From an uncultured Achromobacter sp. (GTDB lineage: Bacteria > Pseudomonadota > Gammaproteobacteria > Burkholderiales > Burkholderiaceae_B), in the NCBI GenBank assembly GCA_913775005.1, contig CAJYKY010000258.1, forward strand, positions 1-18,323: a stretch of 18,323 nucleotides of DNA, read 5' to 3'. Shown here piece after piece: positions 8,569 to 14,259 of this stretch. A program made the translations under genes and the position numbers. How positions within the stretch are numbered: the stretch's first letter is position 1; the number at the start of each line of letters is the position of its first letter. The notes beneath the pieces were generated by a model that did no database searches, was not told the origin of the DNA, and saw only the letters and a program-made list of their open reading frames with translations.

Positions 8569-9195
8569 TTAACGCCCCAAGCCGTAGGAGTCTTCGCGGA
8601 CCACGCGCGGCGTGATTTCGCGCGGATCGATCGTGACCGGCTGGTAAATGACGCGCCGCTGTTCCGGGTCGTAGCGCATTTCGACGGTGCCCGACAGCGG
8701 GAAGTCCTTGCGGAAGGGATGACCGATGAAGCCGTAGTCGGTCAGGATGCGGCGCAGGTCCGGGTGGCCTTCGAACACAATGCCGTACAGGTCGAACGCT
8801 TCGCGCTCGAACCAACCCACGGCGGGCCAGCATTCCATCAGCGAGGCAACGATGGGGAATTCGTCGTCGGCGGCCCAGGTGCGCACGCGCAGGCGGACAT
8901 TGTTTTCGATCGACAGCAGGTGGATCACGACGGCGAAACGCGCGCGGTGCACCTTGGCGCTGGGCTCTTCAGCCAACTGACGCGAGCCATTGCCCCAGGT
9001 CAGATAGTCGACGCCACAGAGGTCGATACAGGTTTCAAAGCGCAGGCCGGCTTCGGTGCGCAGCTTGTTGCAGACGGAAAACCACTGCTGCGGGGGCACT
9101 TCGAGCGTCAGCTCGCCCAACGCCTCGGTCAGCGCGATATCCGCGCCGAGTGTGGTCTGCAAATTGTTTTTCAGGGTTTCGAGCCTGGTCATCAT
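8569..9195 (-). CDS. nuoC: NADH-quinone oxidoreductase subunit C (30-kDa type)
   Basis: Structural peripheral-arm subunit (208 aa) without cofactors. The family signature is clear at residues 134-167: FEREAFDLYGIVFEGHPDLR followed by RILTDYGFIGHPFRKDFP. Two consecutive ATG codons (9195 and 9192) could each serve as start; the first is reported. The gene follows nuoB after 76 nt and precedes nuoD by 3 nt. It is a separate gene, as in mitochondria and betaproteobacteria, not a NuoCD fusion. Confidence 0.96.
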   Translation of the reverse strand: MMTRLETLKNNLQTTLGADIALTEALGELTLEVPPQQWFSVCNKLRTEAGLRFETCIDLCGVDYLTWGNGSRQLAEEPSAKVHRARFAVVIHLLSIENNVRLRVRTWAADDEFPIVASLMECWPAVGWFEREAFDLYGIVFEGHPDLRRILTDYGFIGHPFRKDFPLSGTVEMRYDPEQRRVIYQPVTIDPREITPRVVREDSYGLGR

Positions 9196-9239
9196 CTTGT
9201 ACGCTTAGGTGAACCGATACGCTGGTTTCGCAAGGGCCG

Positions 9240-9256
9240 GCGGCAACAACTGCCGC
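9240..9256 (-). other. Small hairpin in the nuoB-nuoC gap
   Basis: GCGGCA and TGCCGC are perfect 6-bp arms around a 5-nt loop in the 76-nt gap between nuoB and nuoC. No T-run follows on the transcribed strand, so it is not a terminator. It could be an mRNA processing or stabilising stem. Confidence 0.35.
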
Positions 9257-9271
9257 GGACGGGGCGAACGC

Positions 9272-9748
9272 TCAGCGCGCAATCGTGTTGGTCAGACGGA
9301 TCTTGTTCTGCATTTGCAGCAAGCCGTAGACCAGCGCCTCGGCCGTGGGCGGGCAGCCCGGCACGTAGACGTCTACCGGTACGATGCGGTCACAGCCACG
9401 AACCACCGAATACGAGTAGTGGTAGTAGCCGCCGCCATTGGCACAGGAGCCCATGGAAACCACCCAACGCGGCTCGGGCATCTGGTCATAGACCTTGCGC
9501 AGCGCCGGCGCCATCTTGTTGCACAGCGTGCCAGCAACGATCATCAGATCGGACTGACGCGGACTGGGCCGGAAGATGATGCCGAATTGGTCCAGGTCAT
9601 AACGGGCCGCGCCCGCGTGCATCATCTCAACCGCGCAACAGGCCAGACCGAAGGTCATGGGCCACATGGAGCCGGTCTTCGCCCAATTAAGGAACTTGTC
9701 GGCGCTGGTTGTAATGAACCCTTGCTTGAGAATGCCGTCTATAGCCAT
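9272..9748 (-). CDS. nuoB: NADH-quinone oxidoreductase subunit B (cluster N2)
   Basis: PSST-type subunit (158 aa) that holds terminal cluster N2, which reduces quinone. The tandem-cysteine motif GLACCAVEMMHAG gives C37 and C38, with C102 (SMGSCANGGGYY) and C132 (YVPGCPPTAEAL) as the other ligands. The invariant RPSPRQSDLMIVAGTLCNKM is at 60-79. The gene lies 43 nt after nuoA, and that gap contains a terminator-like hairpin (listed separately). It is normal in length and complete. Confidence 0.97.
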   Translation of the reverse strand: MAIDGILKQGFITTSADKFLNWAKTGSMWPMTFGLACCAVEMMHAGAARYDLDQFGIIFRPSPRQSDLMIVAGTLCNKMAPALRKVYDQMPEPRWVVSMGSCANGGGYYHYSYSVVRGCDRIVPVDVYVPGCPPTAEALVYGLLQMQNKIRLTNTIAR

Positions 9749-9772
9749 ATTCGTCTCTGATAGCGTGCGGTG

Positions 9773-9793
9773 AAAAAAAACCCGAAGGGGTTT
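9773..9793 (-). terminator. Terminator-like hairpin between nuoA and nuoB
   Basis: On the transcribed (minus) strand, AAACCC-CTTC-GGGTTT forms a perfect 6-bp stem with a 4-nt loop, starting in the nuoA stop codon and followed directly by five more T (eight T in a row in total). This is the layout of an intrinsic terminator, though the stem is short with only three GC pairs. Because ten or more nuo genes lie downstream, it is expected to act partially, as an attenuator, pause or RNA-processing site. That role is inference. Confidence 0.6.
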
Positions 9794-10151
9794 ATTCCCA
9801 GTCCAGCGCGCCCTTTTTCCATTCGTAGATGAAGCCGACGGTCAACACGGCTAGGAAAACCATGACCGTCCAGAAACCAACGAGTCCAACCGTGCCCTGG
9901 GCGATGGCCCACGGGAACAGGAACGCGATTTCCAGGTCGAAAAGAATGAACAGAATCGCCACCAGGTAGTAGCGCACGTCAAACTTCATGCGGGCGTCTT
10001 CAAACGCTTCGAAGCCGCACTCATAGGGCGACAGCTTCTCAGCGTAAGGACGCCGGGGGCCAAGGAGGGAGCCGGCCGTTAGCAGCGCGAACCCGATAAG
10101 GGTGGCCACTACGATAAACAGCAGGACGGGAAAATACTGTTGCAGGTTCAT
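9792..10151 (-). CDS. nuoA: NADH-quinone oxidoreductase subunit A
   Basis: First gene of the operon, a three-helix membrane subunit (119 aa, ND3 family). The conserved loop YECGFEAFEDARMKFDVRYY (43-62) has the cysteine C45 that reports active/deactive state in mitochondrial ND3, and the second helix has D72 and E74 in LFDLEIAFLFPWA. Starts at ATG 10151, about 32 nt downstream of an extended -10 promoter. Its stop codon TAA is part of a hairpin followed by U residues. The upstream gene is the porin, read in the same direction but separated by strong hairpins, so nuoA is likely transcribed from its own promoter. Confidence 0.97.
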   Translation of the reverse strand: MNLQQYFPVLLFIVVATLIGFALLTAGSLLGPRRPYAEKLSPYECGFEAFEDARMKFDVRYYLVAILFILFDLEIAFLFPWAIAQGTVGLVGFWTVMVFLAVLTVGFIYEWKKGALDWE

Positions 10152-10363
10152 TCAGGCGTCCGTCAAATGCGCAAACCTTAGGATTGTAGCATTCGCGCGG
10201 TTACTTCCGGCTGAACTCTGTAGCTTGAATAACAGGTGAAAGACTGCATTCCTTTATTGGAACAATCGCAGTTTTCGAGGACAGAAAGGCAAGGATACAG
10301 GAGTCGGCCAGCAGGTACACGCGGAACTTAAAAAAAGCAGATGAAGGCACGAAAAAAAGCATG
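10152..10363. other. Intergenic region between nuoA and the porin terminator
   Basis: This is 212 nt without a credible gene. Besides the extended -10 it holds a short inverted repeat TTCC-N6-GGAA (10249-10262), about 60 nt upstream of the -10 and so a possible regulator half-site pair. At 10330-10369 there are three A-tracts (T-tracts on the transcribed strand, each preceded by GC). I see no clear FNR or ArcA box. Confidence 0.5.
10183..10191 (-). promoter_or_regulatory. Probable nuoA promoter (extended -10)
   Basis: The minus strand reads TGC-TACAAT, an extended -10 element (TG-N-TAnnnT) with five of six matches to TATAAT. No good -35 is found at 16-18 nt upstream, which fits the extended -10 class. 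The predicted start of transcription is about 25 nt before the nuoA ATG, giving a short leader. This is read by eye and not verified. Confidence 0.5.
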
Positions 10364-10393
10364 AAAAAAGCCACCCCGAAGGATGGCTTTTTT
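10364..10393 (-). terminator. Porin transcription terminator (bidirectional form)
   Basis: AAAAAAGCCA and TGGCTTTTTT are perfect 10-bp arms around an inner part that adds two GC pairs past one mismatch, with a CGAA-type loop. The A/T ends make it a possible terminator on either strand. For the porin, which is read on the minus strand, the stem ends in a six-T tract. Two further T-tracts follow at 10352-10358 and 10330-10336. Confidence 0.85.
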
Positions 10394-10417
10394 ACGAACG
10401 GGCCGAAACCCGTTCGT
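10394..10417 (-). other. Second hairpin of the porin 3' untranslated region
   Basis: ACGAACGGG and CCCGTTCGT are perfect 9-bp arms around a 6-nt loop, directly adjoining the terminator hairpin. It lies between the porin stop codon and the terminator, so it would be present in the mRNA 3' end. It is likely a stabilising structure. Confidence 0.7.
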
Positions 10418-10430
10418 CGCTTTCGCTTTG

Positions 10431-10463
10431 AATCCAGACAGGGCTTGCGCCCTGCATTGGATT
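10431..10463 (-). other. Third hairpin, overlapping the porin stop codon
   Basis: The outer arms AATCCA / TGGATT (10431-10436, 10458-10463) enclose the inner arms CAGGGC / GCCCTG (10439-10444, 10449-10454) around a TTGC loop. The right outer arm includes two bases of the porin stop codon. It makes the first of three consecutive stems at the porin mRNA end. Confidence 0.65.
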
Positions 10464-11577
10464 AGAAGCGGTGGCGGATGCCCACGCCGACGGCGGTCGA
10501 CTTCAGGTCGTCCACGAAGGCGTAGTTCTTGGCGTACGAACCGTAGGCGTACAGGTTGGTGCGCTTCGACAGGTCGTAGGTGTAGCCCAGCGAGTACACG
10601 TTGGTGGTGGCATCGCCGCCCGTCAACTTGTCGTTCGAGGGGTCAACACGCTGCCACGAACCGAACAGGCTGCTTGCGCCGCCGATCGGGGCGGACAGGC
10701 CGACCATGTACGAGTTGGCCTTGAAGCCGTCAGCAAAGGCGTTGGCGCCGAAGTTGACGCTGCCGATGTTGGTGTCGACGCCTTGACCAGCGAACCAGCC
10801 GTCGGTCGTGCGAGCGTAGGCCAGAGCCAGCTTCACAACTTCAAAGTCGTACGAACCGCCGATGGCGTACTGACGCGGGGTGGCGTCGGTAGCAGCCGAG
10901 GACAGCTTGTTCGAAGCATTCAGTTGGTCGTACGACAGAGCGACGTTCAGGGGGCCGTTGACGTAGCGCAGACCGGTCGTGATGGCGCGGGTGTTGTCGG
11001 CGGTCTTGAAGCCGGTTTGGGCAGCGTTGGTGTCGTTCACGTTGAACGAGTAGCCGACGCCGAACTGGAAGCCGCTGAACGACGGGGTCTGATACATGAC
11101 CATGTTGTCGTAGCGGTTGGTGTTGGCGGCGCTCAGAGCCACGCCGATGTTAGCTTGACCGAAGCCAGCGCCGAACGGATCGATCGAGCCGAAGTACTTC
11201 GACGCGATGTTGGTTTGGCGACCGAAGTCCAGTTGACCCCAGCTGTCGCTGGCCAGACCGACGGTGGCTTGACGACCGAACAGGCGGCCGCCTTGAGCGG
11301 AGTTGCCGTTACCGGAGTTGAAACCCGATTCCAGTTGGAAAACAGCGCGCAGGCCGTCACCCAGATCTTCCGAACCACGCAGACCCCAGCGCGAACCGTT
11401 TTGGACGCCGTTGATCATGCCGAAACGGCTGCCGTTCGCGCCTTCATTGCTGGCGCCGCTGATCTTGTTGTAGCCGAGGCCCGTGTCGATGATGCCGTAC
11501 AGGGTGACAGACGTTTCTGCCTGGGCGACACCGGCAAAACCGGCGAGCAGGGCGGCAGCGAGCAGAGTCTTTTTCAT
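10462..11577 (-). CDS. Major outer-membrane porin (Gram-negative general porin family)
   Basis: This is a trimeric beta-barrel porin of the betaproteobacterial type, giving passive diffusion of small hydrophilic solutes across the outer membrane. The 371-aa product has a clear signal peptide, MKKTLLAAALLAGFAGVAQA, with cleavage before ETSVTLYGIIDTGLGY, the classic first strand. The body alternates polar and hydrophobic residues with many Gly, Asn, Tyr and Phe, has a PEFGA-like loop region (FGSIDPFGAGFGQ) and ends VGIRHRF, with the C-terminal Phe needed for barrel assembly. It has a good ribosome site 8 nt before ATG. The position next to nuoA matches my recollection of Bordetella, where the main porin precedes the nuo operon. 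Specificity cannot be told from sequence. Confidence 0.95.
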   Translation of the reverse strand: MKKTLLAAALLAGFAGVAQAETSVTLYGIIDTGLGYNKISGASNEGANGSRFGMINGVQNGSRWGLRGSEDLGDGLRAVFQLESGFNSGNGNSAQGGRLFGRQATVGLASDSWGQLDFGRQTNIASKYFGSIDPFGAGFGQANIGVALSAANTNRYDNMVMYQTPSFSGFQFGVGYSFNVNDTNAAQTGFKTADNTRAITTGLRYVNGPLNVALSYDQLNASNKLSSAATDATPRQYAIGGSYDFEVVKLALAYARTTDGWFAGQGVDTNIGSVNFGANAFADGFKANSYMVGLSAPIGGASSLFGSWQRVDPSNDKLTGGDATTNVYSLGYTYDLSKRTNLYAYGSYAKNYAFVDDLKSTAVGVGIRHRF

Positions 11578-11585
11578 TTAAGAAA

Positions 11586-11590
11586 TCTCC
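11586..11590 (-). promoter_or_regulatory. Ribosome binding site of the porin
   Basis: The minus strand reads GGAGA, 8 nt before the ATG at 11577, which fits a highly translated gene. I could not identify a convincing -35/-10 pair for the porin in the sequence upstream. Confidence 0.75.
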
Positions 11591-11777
11591 GTTGATTTGA
11601 GTGACAAGAGCAGCAATCCAGCAAACCAGCCTGCCGCCCCCCTAACTCCGCGAAGGGAAGTTGACGCTATTGCATCAAAAATCGCGGGGACTGGCTATGG
11701 TCGGCATCAGAAAAGTGCAGGTTTGCGACACCCCTGTTGGGATCTTGCAACATCGCACGGACTTGGCGCCAAAGCGG

Positions 11778-11793
11778 CTAGGGCTAACCCTAG
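11778..11793. promoter_or_regulatory. CTAG-containing inverted repeat upstream of the porin
   Basis: CTAGGG and CCCTAG are perfect 6-bp arms around CTAA, with a TTGGCGCCAA palindrome 5 nt to the left. It lies about 200 nt upstream of the porin start, so it may be a regulator site. No known family box is recognised. Confidence 0.3.
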
Positions 11794-11970
11794 GCAAAAC
11801 AGACAAGCCCGTATCCATGCGACTTTCAGCCCTGCCCCCAATTATCAAGCCGGTTTGGACAGGACGCTTTCACCCTGCTTTCTTACTCCCTTCCGCCCCG
11901 TTTTGCCGCCCAAATGCCCTCAAGCCCCGGGTAACGGACCCTCGACTCCCCACCTGGGCAGTCGGTCTTC

Positions 11971-11985
11971 AATAACATTGTTATT
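11971..11985. promoter_or_regulatory. Probable TetR operator (15-bp palindrome)
   Basis: AATAACA-T-TGTTATT has perfect 7-bp arms around one base. It overlaps the -35 element of the promoter in front of the TetR gene, the position expected for autorepression. The size and symmetry fit TetR-family operators. Confidence 0.6.
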
Positions 11986-12006
11986 TTTAAAAATCGTCGA
12001 TATTAT
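11978..12006 (+). promoter_or_regulatory. Promoter of the TetR-led operon
   Basis: TTGTTA (11978-11983), a 17-nt spacer and TATTAT (12001-12006) form a sigma-70-type promoter with 4/6 and 5/6 matches and ideal spacing. The spacer holds a second perfect palindrome, ATTTTTAAAAAT (11983-11994). Transcription would start about 20 nt before the ATG at 12033. No ribosome site is visible in that short leader. Confidence 0.65.
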
Positions 12007-12032
12007 CAACTGCACATTCCCGCTTTTCGATC

Positions 12033-12647
12033 ATGCCCACACCCTCCTCTCCCTCCGCCCGCAATGAACGCCTGAATGCCTTGCGCCGCCAGATGGTGCT
12101 GGACGCCGCACAGCGCGTTTTTGAGCGGGATGGGCTGGAAAACACCACGATCCGGGCGATTGCCAAGGAAGCGGGGTGCACCACCGGGGCAATCTACCCG
12201 TGGTTTGCCGGCAAGGAATCCATTTACGGCGCCCTGCTCGATGAATCGTTGCAGCGGCTGCATATGCACCTGAACGAGGCCGCGACGGCCGGCGAGGCGC
12301 AGCAGGCAGCGCGCGCTGCCATTCATGCCTTCTTTGGCTACTACGCTCAGCGGCGTACCGATTTTTCACTGGGCATGTACCTGTTCCAGGGGCTGGGTCC
12401 ACGCGGCCTGGGCCGGGACATGGACGAAAAGCTCAATGCGCGGCTGCGCGAATGCGTCGATCTGCTGGGCGTGGCGCTTGCCCGTACGAAGGGCTGGAGC
12501 GCCGATGTCGTGGCCATCGAACAGATGAACCTCTTCACATACCTGATGGGCTTGTTGCTGCTGCTGCACACCCATCGGCTGAAGTCGCTCGGCCAGCAGG
12601 CCGGCACCTTGCTGGACAACTATTGCCTCGCCCTGGAGCAACGATGA
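12033..12647 (+). CDS. TetR/AcrR-family transcriptional regulator
   Basis: DNA-binding repressor-type protein (204 aa). The N-terminal helix-turn-helix domain is at residues 19-65. It starts RQMVLDAAQRVFERDGLENT, the recognition part is TIRAIAKEAGCTTGAIYPWF, and it ends in AGKESIYGALLD, all typical of the family. The all-helical C-terminal ligand domain (70-204) ends in a leucine-rich helix (LMGLLLLLHTHRL). The gene starts at ATG 12033 behind a promoter with a palindromic operator, so it probably represses itself and the two coupled genes downstream. It overlaps the next gene by ATGA. The ligand is unknown; a fatty-acyl or aromatic acyl compound would fit the thioesterase-like partner, but this is inference. 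Confidence 0.93.
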   Translation: MPTPSSPSARNERLNALRRQMVLDAAQRVFERDGLENTTIRAIAKEAGCTTGAIYPWFAGKESIYGALLDESLQRLHMHLNEAATAGEAQQAARAAIHAFFGYYAQRRTDFSLGMYLFQGLGPRGLGRDMDEKLNARLRECVDLLGVALARTKGWSADVVAIEQMNLFTYLMGLLLLLHTHRLKSLGQQAGTLLDNYCLALEQR

Positions 12648-13087
12648 CCGCCACCGCGCTCGCCACGGACGCTGACGCCCCCCGGATCAGCCTGGCCGAT
12701 TTCCATATCCTGCTTGCCGACCAGCATCCTTTCTCGTTGCTGCTAGGCATCGACATCTTGCACATCGGCCACGGCACGGCGCGCGCGGTGCTGCCTGCGC
12801 GCGACGCCCACCAGCGCCTTGGAGGCATTGTTGCCGGTCCGATGTTGATGGGCCTGGCCGACCTGGCCATGTACGCCGCCGTGGTCGGCGCCACGGGCCA
12901 GACCCACGCCGTCACCGCCAGCCTGACCATCAACTTCCTGCGCAAAAGCCCGGCCGGCGCCATCTATGCGGACGCACGTCTGCTGAAGGTGGGCCGTTTG
13001 TCAGCCGGCGAAGTCATCCTGACAGGCACAGGCTCCGACGAGCCGCTGGCCCATATCGTGAGCACGTGGTCTGTGCCCAAGTCATGA
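12644..13087 (+). CDS. PaaI-like hotdog-fold thioesterase family protein
   Basis: This 147-aa protein of the PaaI/YbgC-like hotdog family usually hydrolyses acyl-CoA thioesters in the cytoplasm. The central helix segment RLGGIVAGPMLMGLADLAMY (58-77) and the strand THAVTASLTINFLRKSP (87-103) match the fold. The usual HGG is changed to LGG here (residues 59-61), while the acidic D73 in GLADLAM is retained, so activity is uncertain. The start at ATG 12644 overlaps the TetR stop (ATGA); the longer frame from 12452 is antisense-like extension inside the TetR gene. The stop overlaps the next gene's ATG. Co-transcription with a regulator and a dehydrogenase remnant suggests acyl-CoA or hydroxy-acid metabolism. 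Confidence 0.85.
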   Translation: MTATALATDADAPRISLADFHILLADQHPFSLLLGIDILHIGHGTARAVLPARDAHQRLGGIVAGPMLMGLADLAMYAAVVGATGQTHAVTASLTINFLRKSPAGAIYADARLLKVGRLSAGEVILTGTGSDEPLAHIVSTWSVPKS

Positions 13088-13521
13088 GCGCGCGCATCAG
13101 CATCGTGGGGATGGGGGCCACCGGCACGCTGGCCGCCCGCCGCCTGCTGGCCGCCGAGCCGGAGCTGGCACTGACCCTATACGACATCGACCCCGAGCGC
13201 TGCGAAGCCTTTCGCGGCACGGCCACGCTGGCCACGTCGGCGCGAGAAGCGCTGGCCGAATCCGACACCATCGTGCTGGCGCTGCCGCGCGAACGCGAGA
13301 TCGACCGGACGCTGGAACGGTTCAGCGACGGCGAAGTGACGGCGCCCGTGTCGGGCAAGCTGTTCGTGGATCTGACGCCGCCGCCGCCCGAACGCGCGCA
13401 TCAGCTCGACCGGGCAATCACCGTGGCAGGTGGCCGATACACCAGCATTCCGGGCTTGACCGATGGCGACGCCAACGGGGGGCAGCGGCGCTTATTGAGG
13501 CTCTTGCTCTGCCCGGCCTGA
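13084..13521 (+). pseudogene. Truncated NAD-binding 3-hydroxyisobutyrate dehydrogenase-like gene
   Basis: The 145-residue frame holds only the N-terminal Rossmann domain of the 6-phosphogluconate / 3-hydroxyisobutyrate dehydrogenase superfamily. The nucleotide loop is ISIVGMGATGTLAARRLL (GxGxxG at residues 9-14), and D34 at the end of beta-2 (LYDIDPERC) suggests NAD preference. The segment DLTPPPPERAHQLDRAITVA is where family members give D(M/L)ST.SP. Full-length members have about 290 residues with a helical C-terminal domain carrying the catalytic lysine. Here the sequence becomes low-complexity after residue 130 and stops inside the 3' end of the opposite-strand PAP2 gene, so the C-terminal half is missing. 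It starts at ATG 13084, coupled by ATGA to the hotdog gene. It could be a functional short protein, but that seems less likely. Confidence 0.75.
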
Positions 13522-14259
13522 TGGCCACCAGCGTTCAGCGACGATGATGCAACCCGCCATCCAGGCCAGGCTGACGGCAAATCCTGCCATCACATCACTG
13601 GCGAAATGCACTTGCAGCAGGATGCGGCTAAGGCCAATCGCCACGATGAGGGCGGCGCCCGCTGCCACGGTGGGGCCGCGCCACGCCGGCGGGGCCAGCC
13701 TCCATATCAGGTAGCAGGCCGTGCCATAGACGGCCATCGCGGCCGATGCATGGCCGCTGGGGAAGCTCCAACCGGCCGCCGACACGAAGCCGTGATCGTG
13801 CTCAGGCCGCACCCGCTCGAACGTGTGCTTAAGCAAGGCGTTCAACGCGCCATTCACACCGGTAGCAATCGCGGTGAACGCCGCCAGGCGCCACCAGCCC
13901 GTCCAGATCAGATAGAGCGTCATCGCCACGCTGAGCACGATCAGGAAGTTGCGGTCGCCCAGGTACGTGAACCAGGACAGCGCCCATAACAGCGAGGAAT
14001 CCATCGACATGCTGAGCGCGTCAGCCAGCGCGCCGTCAAAAGCCACCACCGTGCCTTCACTTCGCACCGCGGCGGCCAGCACGCCAAACGCCAGCACCAA
14101 TGCGGATAGCCCCAACCCCAACATCCACGAGCGCCGGCGGCGCGATCCCGCTTCGTAAAGCCGGACGAAGCCCAGCGCCGCCATGCCGCTTGCCAGCGGC
14201 AAGCCGATAAACAATACCAAGGCGTGGGCGGACACCCACGCCGCAAACCCTTCGTTCAT
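13492..14259 (-). CDS. PAP2-family membrane phosphatase
   Basis: Integral membrane phosphatase (255 aa) of the type-2 phosphatidic acid phosphatase / undecaprenyl pyrophosphatase family, with active site on the periplasmic face. All three motifs are present: K144-x6-R151-P152 (KHTFERVRP), P167-SGH170 (SFPSGH) and S211-R212-x5-H218-x3-D222 (SRILLQVHFASD). Five to six hydrophobic helices flank them. The frame is open upstream to 14529, but the ATG at 14259 is chosen because it overlaps the metallophosphoesterase stop as ATGA. The gene ends in a 30-nt overlap with the truncated dehydrogenase frame on the opposite strand, with no terminator between. Substrate could be phosphatidate, other lipid phosphates or undecaprenyl-PP. 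Confidence 0.93.
   Translation of the reverse strand: MNEGFAAWVSAHALVLFIGLPLASGMAALGFVRLYEAGSRRRRSWMLGLGLSALVLAFGVLAAAVRSEGTVVAFDGALADALSMSMDSSLLWALSWFTYLGDRNFLIVLSVAMTLYLIWTGWWRLAAFTAIATGVNGALNALLKHTFERVRPEHDHGFVSAAGWSFPSGHASAAMAVYGTACYLIWRLAPPAWRGPTVAAGAALIVAIGLSRILLQVHFASDVMAGFAVSLAWMAGCIIVAERWWPSGRAEQEPQ

Larger units (their letters stand above)
11578..12032. other. Divergent intergenic region, porin / TetR
   Basis: This 455-nt stretch between the divergent genes has no supported gene; the frame across 11597-12067 has no ribosome site or recognisable domain. It must hold the porin promoter on the minus strand, which I could not place. It contains a TTGGCGCCAA palindrome (11763-11772), a CTAGGG-CTAA-CCCTAG inverted repeat (11778-11793) and, at its right end, an AT-rich promoter/operator for the TetR gene. 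Confidence 0.6.

Noticed and set aside
6781..9579. A 932-codon open frame on the plus strand opposite nuoE, nuoD and nuoC
   Set aside because: It is a shadow of three certain genes in GC-rich DNA. It is rich in Arg, His, Ala, Val and Gln, has no domain I recognise, and its start lacks a ribosome site.
11784..11792. CTAACCCTA resembling a vertebrate telomere repeat unit
   Set aside because: It is a single occurrence within a palindrome and not a tandem array.
11597..12067. A 156-codon plus-strand frame in the divergent intergenic region
   Set aside because: It has no ribosome site, no domain, and runs through the TetR operator and the first TetR codons.
12347..12963. Minus-strand frames opposite the TetR and hotdog genes
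   Set aside because: They lie opposite two well-matched coupled genes and show no family features.
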